Shown: piece after piece, positions 55,613 to 64,000 of the stretch
Numbering within the stretch: position 1 is the stretch's first letter
Layout: the number at the start of each line of letters is the position of its first letter
DNA from: Lolium rigidum
Lineage: Eukaryota > Streptophyta > Magnoliopsida > Poales > Poaceae
NCBI RefSeq assembly: GCF_022539505.1
Contig: NC_061510.1
Coordinates: 269,523,687-269,587,686, forward strand
DNA length: 64,000 bases
Direction of reading: 5' to 3'
Notes under the pieces: model-generated
Database searches by the model: none
What the model was told of the DNA's origin: nothing
Seen by the model: only the letters and a program-made list of their open reading frames with translations
Translations under genes and position numbers: made by a program

Positions 55613-55849
55613 CCCAAATCCGAGGAAATACATTGGCATAATATATATTATAAACCTAGGATAACCAAATGTTTGGACTTCTGTGCATAAGAATGAGTTG
55701 ATACTAATTTGAATTGCATAGACAAAATTATGTATAACCTTAGAAAGGAGTTGATCCTTCAAGCCAAATAGCATGGGAACAATAGAAGGAGAACCTAAAC
55801 AATATCAGTGTTTGCCATTCATGCGCACTTGTAAAATAAGAATTCAGCA

Positions 55850-56018
55850 CGAGCTTGTCCTTCTAATTATAAAATGACACCATGGGGGAAGAAGCCCCAG
55901 GTCTATATTAATTGGAAGATTTGGTGCATACGCACGAGCTGCGAGAACGGAGTCTCGAACTCGGACGGGCCGAGTAGTATCAGCACTGCCTAACCACCAA
56001 GCTATGCCTCGGTCCACT
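55850..56018 (-). mobile_element. tRNA-derived SINE
   Basis: On the minus strand an A box TAGCTTGGTGG (56004-55994) and a B box AGTTCGAGACTCC (about 55964-55952) are spaced as in a tRNA promoter, within a tRNA-like 5' region beginning GACCGAGGCA. The remainder is a short unrelated tail. It is not a functional tRNA, because the cloverleaf pairings are not maintained. Confidence 0.6.
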
Positions 56019-56479
56019 TCTAAATATGAAATAACTGTTGACATTCTTACTGACCACTTTTTTATGTGCATAATGGAGCATAAATTGTATCCGGTTAAAA
56101 ATATTTAAACAGCACAGATGGAAAGCTTGCAATGGATTGTCGATCGCAATATGACAGGTCTGAGATTTATCGCACAAATATGATCTTAAAATGTGATATG
56201 CCCCTGCATATTATAACCTATATAAAAGCTAACCCACTTTGCTGGAAGGAGATCCGTTTAGGCACTGTTTCCTCCATGTTTTTCTCCAATCAAATTTAGC
56301 CACGCAAGTCTTTTTTCCTGTAGATATGCGATCAGATCCTGTTGGTGCGCGAGGTCTGTTTTATTTCCTTTTTTTTTTGCCTTCATTAAATTTACAGTTA
56401 CCGGAAGTCAGCCGGTGATCCTACATTTCAGCCGGTGGATCCTTTATTTCTGGAGCAGTTTCCTTCTTTCGTTCTCTTT

Positions 56480-57352
56480 CGGTTCGCCTGCAATCTCCGG
56501 TGTTACCGGTCTTCCGTGATCCTACGTCTTACCTGATTGACACGTACCTTATTTACGTGTCCTGTTTTGCTCTGCCGTTTAATTTTCCACTAATTCCTCT
56601 TTTTCTGGGTTTGCGTATCAGTTCCACATGGAAGGCTCCGGCGTTGCTTTCTTCATCGCCTTCCTCTTCTTCCTTATTCAGATTTCCTTTCCTTCGTCTT
56701 CGTCCTTTGCCAGCTTCCGGATCGTTGGTTCCATTCTGTTTTTCTCATCTTTTGCATCGCTTTATCCCGCCTGATTTCATCTTTTTTTGTGCAGTTTTCG
56801 GTATGAGCAGCAATGGCGAACCTGGTCGTACGTGATGCCGGCCGGCTTCTGAGCCGCCGCCTCTGTGGTTTCTTCTGCCGTCAAACCATGGGATGGACGA
56901 TCTATCTTCTTTTCCTGCTCAACTGCCGTCCGTGCCCTCTGGACATGCTTCAAACCGCCCTCCTCCATGTCCCATACCGCTGGTGCAAAGGGAGACGCCT
57001 GCACTCTGCCATGGTTGCCTCCGGGCTCCGCTGCTATGATTTCTGGCGATTCAAGATCGAATCCAGTATCACCGGTGTGGTCGCAGGTGAAGATGTGGCG
57101 CGGCATGAAAACGGCCTTCTTTTGGTTGGTCTGGCTGCAGCGGCAACAGTGGAGGCGCAGGTATTGATCAGACCATCGTGCATCCATCTCCTCAGGCTTC
57201 TCCTTTCCCGTACTTTCCCTCCACCTATTTCTCTCTCTCCACCTTACAGGAAGGTCTACTTAGCGATAAAAGGGAGGGGAGCCGCTAGGATGGATCTCTG
57301 TGTTGGATTTGCTGGATGCAAGGTGGCCACGCCAGCTACCTACATAAGGTAA
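56480..57352 (+). other. Gene-like region, product not recognised
   Basis: A pyrimidine-rich leader (56460-56790) ending in TTTTTTTGTGCAG precedes an ATG at 56802 (MSSNGEPGRT, stopped after 10 codons). An overlapping 179-codon frame runs from 56813 to 57352. The base composition rises to about half GC, unlike its surroundings, and GT/AG-like splice motifs occur (for example near 57162 and 57450). None of the frames resembles a family that I know. It could be a first exon plus introns of a host gene, a captured fragment or a non-coding transcript. Confidence 0.25.
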
Positions 57353-58878
57353 TTTTATCCTCATAGAGCCAATCGGTGCTTATAGGTAGGCTGTTTTTTA
57401 AATAAATTGTTGAAGATAAACTAATTTGATACCTACATTTTTTGGATCAGTATGGACAGGGAAGGCCTGCAAGGATGTATTTGCAGGCGGGTCGTGGTAC
57501 CAGAGGTGGTTCGCCACTTCCAATAGGCTGCTGGTTGGCATTGTGTATGCCGACAGAGAGAAACTTTGGCACAGTGGTACATGATCTTTTACACTTCCTA
57601 TGCACCTGGGAGTATATGCATATTAAAAATGTTTCGCTGACTTATACTTCTTACAATTTAATCTTTGGTTCTTAATGTAGCAAGCCGCCTTGCTATTTTG
57701 TGTGTCTGCAAATTTCTTCAGCCATGGTTTACATCCCAATTGTTTAAAATATATGAAGCTAAAATTTCAGGCTTGATGTCGATGATTCTAGGTAAGGATG
57801 ATTATAAGTCTATGCATCTTTCACCATTTTGTCCTCTTACAAATGATGATTTATACTTCTGTAGGTCCAATCTATAATTATGTACTAAAAGTTCAGAAAA
57901 CTTTGGCAATACAACATAATGAGAGGTCCATGGTAAAACAAGAAACAAGTTATTTTGGAGCAACACTGAGAGTTATTATTATGAGGGTATAAGAAGGTTG
58001 GATGCAAGATCTGATTTAGAGGGAAATGGCCTGTGGATTGAAAAATGGATTCAACAGGTTTGTGTTTTTATTTTATTTTATTCTGCGTGCTGTTGAATGG
58101 AAGTCGGATGTACCCTTCCTTTTTTTATGTTTACTTGGGGACCTTGCAAGTGTTCCAGATAGCTCAAAGTTCCCGAATCTAATGTTCAAAATGCCATCGC
58201 TATGGTCTGGTAATTTGCAGCCTGTGATTTGTGTATTGGTTTAGACAGAGGAGATGTTGATTCTGCGTGGTGTTAAATAAATTGTGTTTCCTCTTTCTCC
58301 CATTGTGAGAAAGTTAAGAAATGTATGATATCTACTCTTTATTATTTTGCTCATGAATATGCAATAAAGACTCTCAACTACTCATACTATAGTACTATAT
58401 ATATATATATATTCCTTTTTAAATGAATACTGATATGCCCAACTGTGTGCTGATAGGTATTTGCCGACTCCACCAAAGTAGAGAATAGGAGAGAAAATGG
58501 TAGTTGTGGAATGTACTATTGATTGGCCTTGAATATCTGTGGAGCGGCGCTAGCTTCTCGTGGGTTTTTTCTGGTAAGGCTGCTAAGCTTTTATGTTTGT
58601 AGGAATTTAATGAATCACATTGTAAATAGAAAATTTGCTCATGTACATTGCAAAATGACTGCTATAACATGTCACACCGGCTTCGATATTTCACAATAGT
58701 TTTTAAATCTGTTCCAGCTAATGCCATAATATGCTCTAGAACTATATGATGTCATCTGTAGCAATAAGGCACATTTTTGTCTACTGAGGGTAGAGTCAAC
58801 ATACCTTAGTGGAGTTCATTTTCTGCAACTTAATTTACATAGCCTGTATAACTGAAAGTTGTGGATACTGTATTTTTT
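57353..58878. other. AT-rich stretch without a recognised gene
   Basis: Short frames only. There is a small TA microsatellite near 58393-58411. A possible short exon at about 57452-57579, bounded by AG and GT, carries GQGRPARMYLQAGRGTRGG, a Gly/Arg-rich segment of unknown meaning. Confidence 0.4.
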
Positions 58879-58982
58879 CGGCGGTGTTCACTATCGATCA
58901 CTGTTGCCATCAGATAGCTACAAAGAACCGCAGCGGTGTTCACTATCCATCACTGTGGCCATCAGATAGCTACAAAGAACCG
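58879..58982. repeat. 52-bp tandem duplication
   Basis: Two head-to-tail copies (58879-58930 and 58931-58982) of a 52-bp unit containing GCGGTGTTCACTATC and CATCAGATAGCTACAAAGAA, with only about four differences. Confidence 0.9.
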
Positions 58983-59964
58983 CTTGATGTTAGTAAGAAC
59001 TTTACCTTACAAGGTGATAAACCGATGCTAATTTTGTCCCCAACAGTGAGTTTCTTAAAAAAAATGTAAAGATAGGCCATGATCAATATACAATGGTTAT
59101 GTTATCTGGATTTAGTAACTATAGGGAGATTCACGTCAACATTTAAATGGATTCCTATCTTTTTCTTTCAGATTTTAAGTTCAAATTTGTCTACTTAGAA
59201 GGTGATGAAGTCAGCACAAGTAAGCATTGAGTTTCCAGTTATTGCAGTGTTGGTAAAGAGTAAATCTAGGTTCATTCCATTATATTATTTCCATACAAAT
59301 TAAGCCTGCTGGACTGTAACACTACACACTGATGACTGTGCATTCCTATCCACATAAGAGAACTCAGAATGTGATAACTTGCCTGATGTGCTTCCATGAC
59401 TTTTTGACTCTTTTTTTGCATGTCTACATACTCTCACACATTTCCAGTACAGTTAATTTGTACCCCCATCTTGGGCTCCTGTCGGTAGGTCTATGTTTCC
59501 TGGTTGCTTGACATGATATGTTTCTGGTTTACCTCCTTATCAATTCGCCTTTTATAGGCACATGTGGGTTTGGTTTGGGCAAACTAACGCACTGGGATCT
59601 TCATTTTTGAGGAAACTAGGTAGTGTCTTCTGCCCACCCATGATGTGCTTTTGGCATGATGCATTCGTATGCATATTTGCTACATCTTGTTCAAAAAGAA
59701 TTAGGCAAGATTTGTATCAGTGAGGATGAAGAAAATCCAGGATCAATGCAGAGTAAATTACATCAGTTCCATTTACATGTGTTTAACGTCCCTGATTTAT
59801 TTAGTTTATGCATCAGACAAATGTTCTTTATCTGTGGTCTACTACAAAAGTAACATTTAAGAAGAAACATTGTTCTTTTTGTTTTGCATGATAGTGATTT
59901 GTCACCAATAGGATGGCCGCTAATTTAAAGTTTAGAATCTCATCACTACTTGCTAACCTTAGTG
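58983..59964. other. AT-rich stretch without a recognised gene
   Basis: No coding or structural feature that I can support. Confidence 0.5.
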
Positions 59965-60407
59965 AGCAGCATCAAGAACATTTTTTACTGATAATCCAAA
60001 CATATACAGCTATGTTTTGAGTTCTTAATTTATCATATAGTATAGGTTGGTCTGAGTACCCTAAATGTACTGTTCTGAGTTTGGCATAAGTAGGCAGTTA
60101 TCTATCTCGGAAAATAAGCTTGAATATCACCCCTTTTTCTTTTTGTCAAATTTTATACAGAGTTTTAGGAGCTTCATATGGAAACAAGCATAAAAAAAAA
60201 CACTTAAGATTTTGGGAGCTGCACACGGAAATAAGCATCAAGAGCACTTTCTTTTACTGCTAATCCGAACATGTACAACTTTATTTTTAGTTCTTACTTT
60301 ACCATGTAGTTATCATTTGTTTGATCACTGTATACTGTTCTAAATATGGCGTACATAAGCAGTCCTCAATATAAGCTTGGAAGGTCACCACTGTTTTTTT
60401 TTTGTCT
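59965..60407. repeat. Diverged local duplication
   Basis: The stretch from GCATCAAGAACATTTTTTACT (about 59968-60147) recurs from about 60236 to 60407. Shared blocks are in the same order: GCATCAAGA, CTGATAATCC/CTGCTAATCC, TAGTTCTTA and TATAAGCTTGGAA-like sequence. Identity is moderate. Confidence 0.6.
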
Positions 60408-60719
60408 ATGGAATGACACACAAGTGGTGCATGTGTAACAGATGGCCACTAATATATGTCGCTAATATTTGTCTAAGTCAAACAAAGAGAAAGGATTAAC
60501 GGGAAAAGGAGAAGAGGTCACCGTTAGTGATGTTTTTTTTTGCTCAAAACTTAGGCAATTCCTCTCGGGTCAGACTTGATAGCATGGCAATGGCATCCGG
60601 CAACTCTCACTCCCAAATGGCTTATTGCTGATAATGAGCTAGGACGCGAAGCTGATAGTCAAATACTCAGAGTAGGTGGAGAAAATCTATTGTGCATTTC
60701 AGACTCCTCTCAATCATTA

Positions 60720-61510
60720 GGATGGTAGTAAAGGAAGATGCATTGTCCCGCGTCAATCAGCGGCGGCGGTCACTGAATTTGGTAGGAGGAGGGGAGCTGG
60801 CTGTCAGGCCAAAGTGAGAAAGGGGGCCCCATTGTCCTGCTTCCCGCGACGCGGTCTGGTGAGAGAAGGAATTCACCACCGCCAATTCCTACCCGGTGTC
60901 ATCAGCGACGGCGTGCGGCGTGGTGCACCGTCTTCTGCCAAACCATCAAGCTACTGCATCTATTTAAGCCAATCCTCTCATCGGCCTTGAGAACTGCAAA
61001 AAACGGCGGTGACGGGCTTGCCAAGAAACAGAGTAACTAATGTGTTATGATGATTGAAGAAAGAAACATACCGTCTGATTTGTCATTGTAGTGTAGAGAA
61101 AGAAGTTGGCAGCACCTACGCCGAGCAGCGACATGCGCCCCTCGCAGCGGAGCGCCGCGCGGACAAGCCCCGTGACCGATTCGCCCTCATCGACTAGGAA
61201 CCTTGCGGGCCTGCGCTCCCGAGGACGTTTACCGTCACCAGCACGCGCGCCCGGCCACCAATCCCCGTCGCCGGCTTGCGCGGGGCACAACTTTTCTGAG
61301 CTCACCCAGCTCGAGGTTCCACAGCTCTAGCCCAAAGGTGGACGGCGGAGCAGTGCCGATTCGTCAACAGGAGGGGCGGAGCCGCGGAGGGCCGGAAACC
61401 AGAGTGCTCGCCAGACGGGTCAGCTTCCATCCGCTGCTTCAGTGCTTGCTCAGCTGGAGTTCACACAAAGCAATTGGGGAAGAATACAGAGTCGGAAAGA
61501 GGAGCTGAGA
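60720..61510. other. GC-rich island with unassigned ORFs
   Basis: The composition rises sharply, with many CG dinucleotides. A minus-strand frame from 61305 to 61045 (86 codons, starting MSSEKLCPAQAGDGD) and plus-strand frames at 61106-61330 and 61203-61508 overlap; none has a recognisable domain. It might be a promoter and first-exon region of a gene or a captured fragment. Confidence 0.3.
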
Positions 61511-61532
61511 TGTGTCCCACACAGAGGAGATT

Positions 61533-61806
61533 AGACTACTCATAGTGGGAGTAACATAGCTAGTAACATCACACACCCCAAATCATTTTGGTGACATGGC
61601 ATGGTAATAAATGAAGAAAGAGAGTGGGGTGGTAACTAGCTATGTTACCATAACATCACACTTCCCAATACAAGATGAGTCTACAACCTAATTAATATGG
61701 CTTTGCATGACACCACATATATGTTACTACCCACTATGGAGCTAGTAACATAGAGTAGTAACATGTGCATGTTACTACTATATGTTACTCCCCACTATGA
61801 CTAGTC
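61533..61806. mobile_element. Tourist-type (PIF/Harbinger) MITE
   Basis: 274 bp with TTA duplicated at both ends (61530-61532 and 61807-61809). The inverted ends are GACTACTCATAGTGGGAGTA and, on the other strand, GACTAGTCATAGTGGGGAGT. TGTTACTA-type inverted pieces recur inside. There is no transposase. Confidence 0.85.
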
Positions 61807-62468
61807 TTAGGAGAAGGATACGAGACGGGTTGTGCTTCTAGGGACTTCTTTTTGTGGACGAAAAGTCGCTGCATGCAATAATTAGCTTGGTGCAACTTGC
61901 TGCTATTTTTTAGGTTGTCAATGACTTGCATAACGCATGAATTTTTTTTTTTTTGGGATAGTTGTATTGCTTTGGACTTGCATAACGCATGAAAAATTCT
62001 TCTACCCTATCCTCCATTTATTTTTTGTACTTAACAAGCAATTTTTCCTACCTATGCTTTTATAATTTGTATGATCAAGTAGTGTAGCAACTTTTTCTGA
62101 CCAATACGACTATCTCAAAAAATCCAAAAAGAAAAAAATTAGAGCTGGTGTACATCACGTGGCACCGAGACAGAAAGTGGCGGTATCACATCTCAGCTCT
62201 CACCTAACCATTGTATTCTGTGGGCGGGCCATGACCCAGTTTTGCTACTTCTGTAGCCCCGCTCATGCACTCAGCTCCAGGGTCACACAATATTTTTTTC
62301 CATTTTGTTATAGCTTTTTAGAAAATAGAAGAAATTTATTTTCCCGCACTGGGCCCAGCCGTATCATGGTTCCAGACGCAAGGGTCGCAGCGATGGTCGC
62401 ACCAAACAAGCATAGGAAAGCCCATAAATGAAAAAGACTATACACTTGCATTACCGGAATGTCACATA
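61807..62468. other. AT-rich stretch without a recognised gene
   Basis: ACTTGCATAACGCATGAA occurs twice (about 61924 and 61977), flanking a T run. Nothing else is recognisable. Confidence 0.5.
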
Positions 62469-62940
62469 CCACCACAACTAGAACGTGCATACAACAGTGC
62501 ATTATTTCCATTTGTTCAAACCATGAAAAAAAATAGCGCGCTATTTCGGCGCTAATAGCACGCTATAGCGTTTCTAGACATGTCACGCTACATCATTTCG
62601 GTGCTATAGCACGCTAATATCGTATTTTTCGGCCGACGCTATTTTGTTATAGCGCGCTATTTTTTTTTCTTTGTTCAAACTGATGGCTGATTTCCACCCA
62701 GGAGATAACATTAAACATTCATCTTCTTGAGCAACATAGGTGTCATTTTAATACAAAATTGATGTGAATCATCACCAAGACCAACAGCCACAACTACAGT
62801 GTGCATACAACACTTTGCATTATTTCCATTTGTTCAAACTGATGACAGATTTCTACCCAGGAGGAAACATTAAACATTCATCTTCTTGACCAACAAAGAT
62901 GTCATTTGACTACAAAATTTATTTAATCATCAACATGATT
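62469..62940. repeat. Tandem duplication of about 170 bp, first copy split by a MITE
   Basis: Copy 1 (62469-62521 plus 62681-62789) and copy 2 (about 62790-62940) share GTGCATACAACA, GCATTATTTCCATTTGTTC, ACATTAAACATTCATCTTC and AAGATGTCAT-type blocks. The MITE at 62522-62669 interrupts only the first copy, so duplication may precede insertion. Confidence 0.75.
62522..62669. mobile_element. Mutator-type MITE
   Basis: 148 bp flanked by an 11-bp duplication TTTGTTCAAAC (62511-62521 and 62670-62680). The near-perfect inverted ends read GAAAAAAAATAGCGCGCTAT. The interior is largely made of TAGCGCGCTA-type palindromes. A 9-11-bp duplication is typical of Mutator-like elements. Confidence 0.8.
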
Positions 62941-63737
62941 TAGGGGTTTAGGGTACAGGGTTTGTTGTGGGGACACGCCGCGCCCTTTGTTGCTAGATTG
63001 TTTGTTATAGTATTTTTTAAAGTACTACACTGAGGTGCTACAAAAGTTTCGGTGTTTTCTAAAATTGGTACGGTAGCGCCATGTTTTGGATTTTTTTTCC
63101 AGCACCCATAGGTATCGCTAGAAAAGGTAGAGCTATTTCCTCGCAAAGAAATCACGATCGCGATATTCTTCCCTAATAGGGATCTCGATTGCGAGAAGAA
63201 AAAGTTGAAGTGGAAGGGTCAAACTCCTCAACGGTGGAAAGACAGGAAAGATCAAAGTGTTAAATCAATTGTTTGAAAGATATTAAAAATAGCATTTACT
63301 ATTAGAAGTTGTATTTTTCATAGTCAAAAGGAAGAAATTAGAAAGAGGGAACCACTAATCGTGAGGCGACGAAAAAATATTGTAGTATTTTCTCCCGCTG
63401 AGAGAAACAAGGAGTGATAAAGTACTGTAAAAGAAGGTTATGATGTTTGGCGAAAAAAGAGACAGTCGGTGGAGCAAGCATATATTTTTGGTGACACCGT
63501 AGAACAACACAAAAAAAACTTCCCCTGATAAAGGAGGTAGCGAATGTTAGAATTACCGCTGAAAAATTATTAAATCGATAAATTACCATTGATGCTGAAG
63601 ATTTTTACCGACATATTGCTTTAGAAAAATATGAAGACCAATAGCTAATGTAGCAACAGAGATGACACCCTTACATATATAACCATCAGAGGTTGCTGGC
63701 AAACACAAACTACACCTCCCACACCCTAGACAGCATG
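62941..63737. other. Stretch without a recognised gene
   Basis: No supported gene. If the Helitron terminus at 63770 is real, at least part of this is Helitron body. Confidence 0.4.
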
Positions 63738-63770
63738 GGCGCGGCGTGCGCCGCGCCGCAAACTTCCTAG
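63738..63770 (+). mobile_element. Helitron-type 3' terminus
   Basis: GGCGCGGCG, loop TG, CGCCGCGCC (63738-63757) is followed after nine bases by CTAG and then T, the typical Helitron end and insertion context. The 5' end (A then TC) was not located, so only the terminus is reported. The hairpin layout (9-bp stem, 2-base loop) matches the Helitron at 10817-12506. Confidence 0.5.
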
Positions 63771-64000
63771 TATTCAATGAAAGATGTAGCAAATCTAACC
63801 TTGATCGATGAAAGTGGTGTTGGACTTTAAATTGTTGATTTCCTCCATACATCTACTGATCTGCACCTCTCTATCTTCGTCTAATGCCTGACTGATTGAA
63901 ATCTTGGATGTAGGTGGTAGAGTGGTGTACTGAATGGTTGTACGTGGTAGAGTGGTTGATCACTACGAACAACGTCGTATCATCGTATGATGACCCTGAG

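Noticed and set aside
61924..61995. Repeated ACTTGCATAACGCATGAA as a possible transposon terminus pair
   Set aside because: The two copies are direct repeats only 50 bp apart, with no inverted ends or element body; local slippage is more likely.
62938..62965. Telomere-like repeat (TTTAGGGTTTAGGG-like)
   Set aside because: Only two imperfect units are present; a telomeric tract needs many TTTAGGG copies.
1..64000. CRISPR array, bacterial operons, rRNA genes
   Set aside because: No regularly spaced direct repeats and no prokaryotic gene organisation; the content is plant transposons with introns, poly(A) signals and tRNA-primed LTR elements.

Overview
This window is repeat-dense nuclear DNA of a grass, most likely a Pooideae/Triticeae cereal relative (wheat, barley, rye, Aegilops or close kin). 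The reasons are nested gypsy-type LTR retrotransposons, a BARE/Angela-like copia LTR tail, an L1-type LINE with a plant-style 3' hairpin, tRNA-derived SINEs, and Stowaway, Tourist, hAT and Mutator-type MITEs with their expected target-site duplications (TSDs). I found no host gene that I can name with confidence. Family names (TREP/Repbase) are not assigned because they need a database search.

Layout. (1) 1-9601: a decayed Tat-lineage gypsy element on the minus strand, whose 3' LTR lies left of the window. It carries gag, protease, RT, RNase H plus a second archaeal-type RNase H, and integrase. Opposite to pol, on the plus strand at 1-2264, are one spliced accessory gene and a second broken one of similar design. 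(2) 9602-9871: tail of a BARE/Angela-type LTR. (3) 9921-33852: a three-level nest. A non-autonomous Athila-type element on the minus strand ('M', 9921-10760 plus 28567-33852) had its 3' LTR split by a related plus-strand element ('O', 10761-28566, TSD gaacc). O's own 5' LTR was then hit three times: by a Helitron (10817-12506), by a Tat element now reduced to gag plus one LTR (12732-15400, TSD cccgg), and by a complete sister element ('E3', 15822-22330, TSD gtggg). After removing insertions and duplicated target bases, the split LTR is about 1674 bp, against 1673 bp for the intact one, which supports this reading.

(4) 33853-37345: low-copy sequence with relics, including a transposon-associated gene with a NAM-associated C-terminal domain, a hAT MITE and an unrecognised spliced-looking ORF. 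(5) 37346-53047: a 5'-truncated L1-type LINE with a 13-bp TSD. It is split inside ORF2 by a young Tekay-type chromovirus (37522-51964, 4.3-kb LTRs, TSD gtgtg) that carries an extra ORF upstream of gag. (6) 53061-64000: AT-rich, gene-poor DNA with two SINEs, five MITEs, local tandem duplications, an unrecognised gene-like stretch near 56.5-57.4 kb and a Helitron-type 3' terminus at 63738-63770.

How the parts relate. Only the Tekay-type element is close to coding-complete; two visible lesions stop it. M, O and E3 encode no polymerase and would depend on an Athila-type helper, yet M and E3 keep a shared ORF with acidic repeats and two hydrophobic segments. The most interesting unexplained coding signals are the spliced genes antisense to the Tat pol, the acidic/membrane ORF of M and E3, and the extra ORF of the Tekay element.
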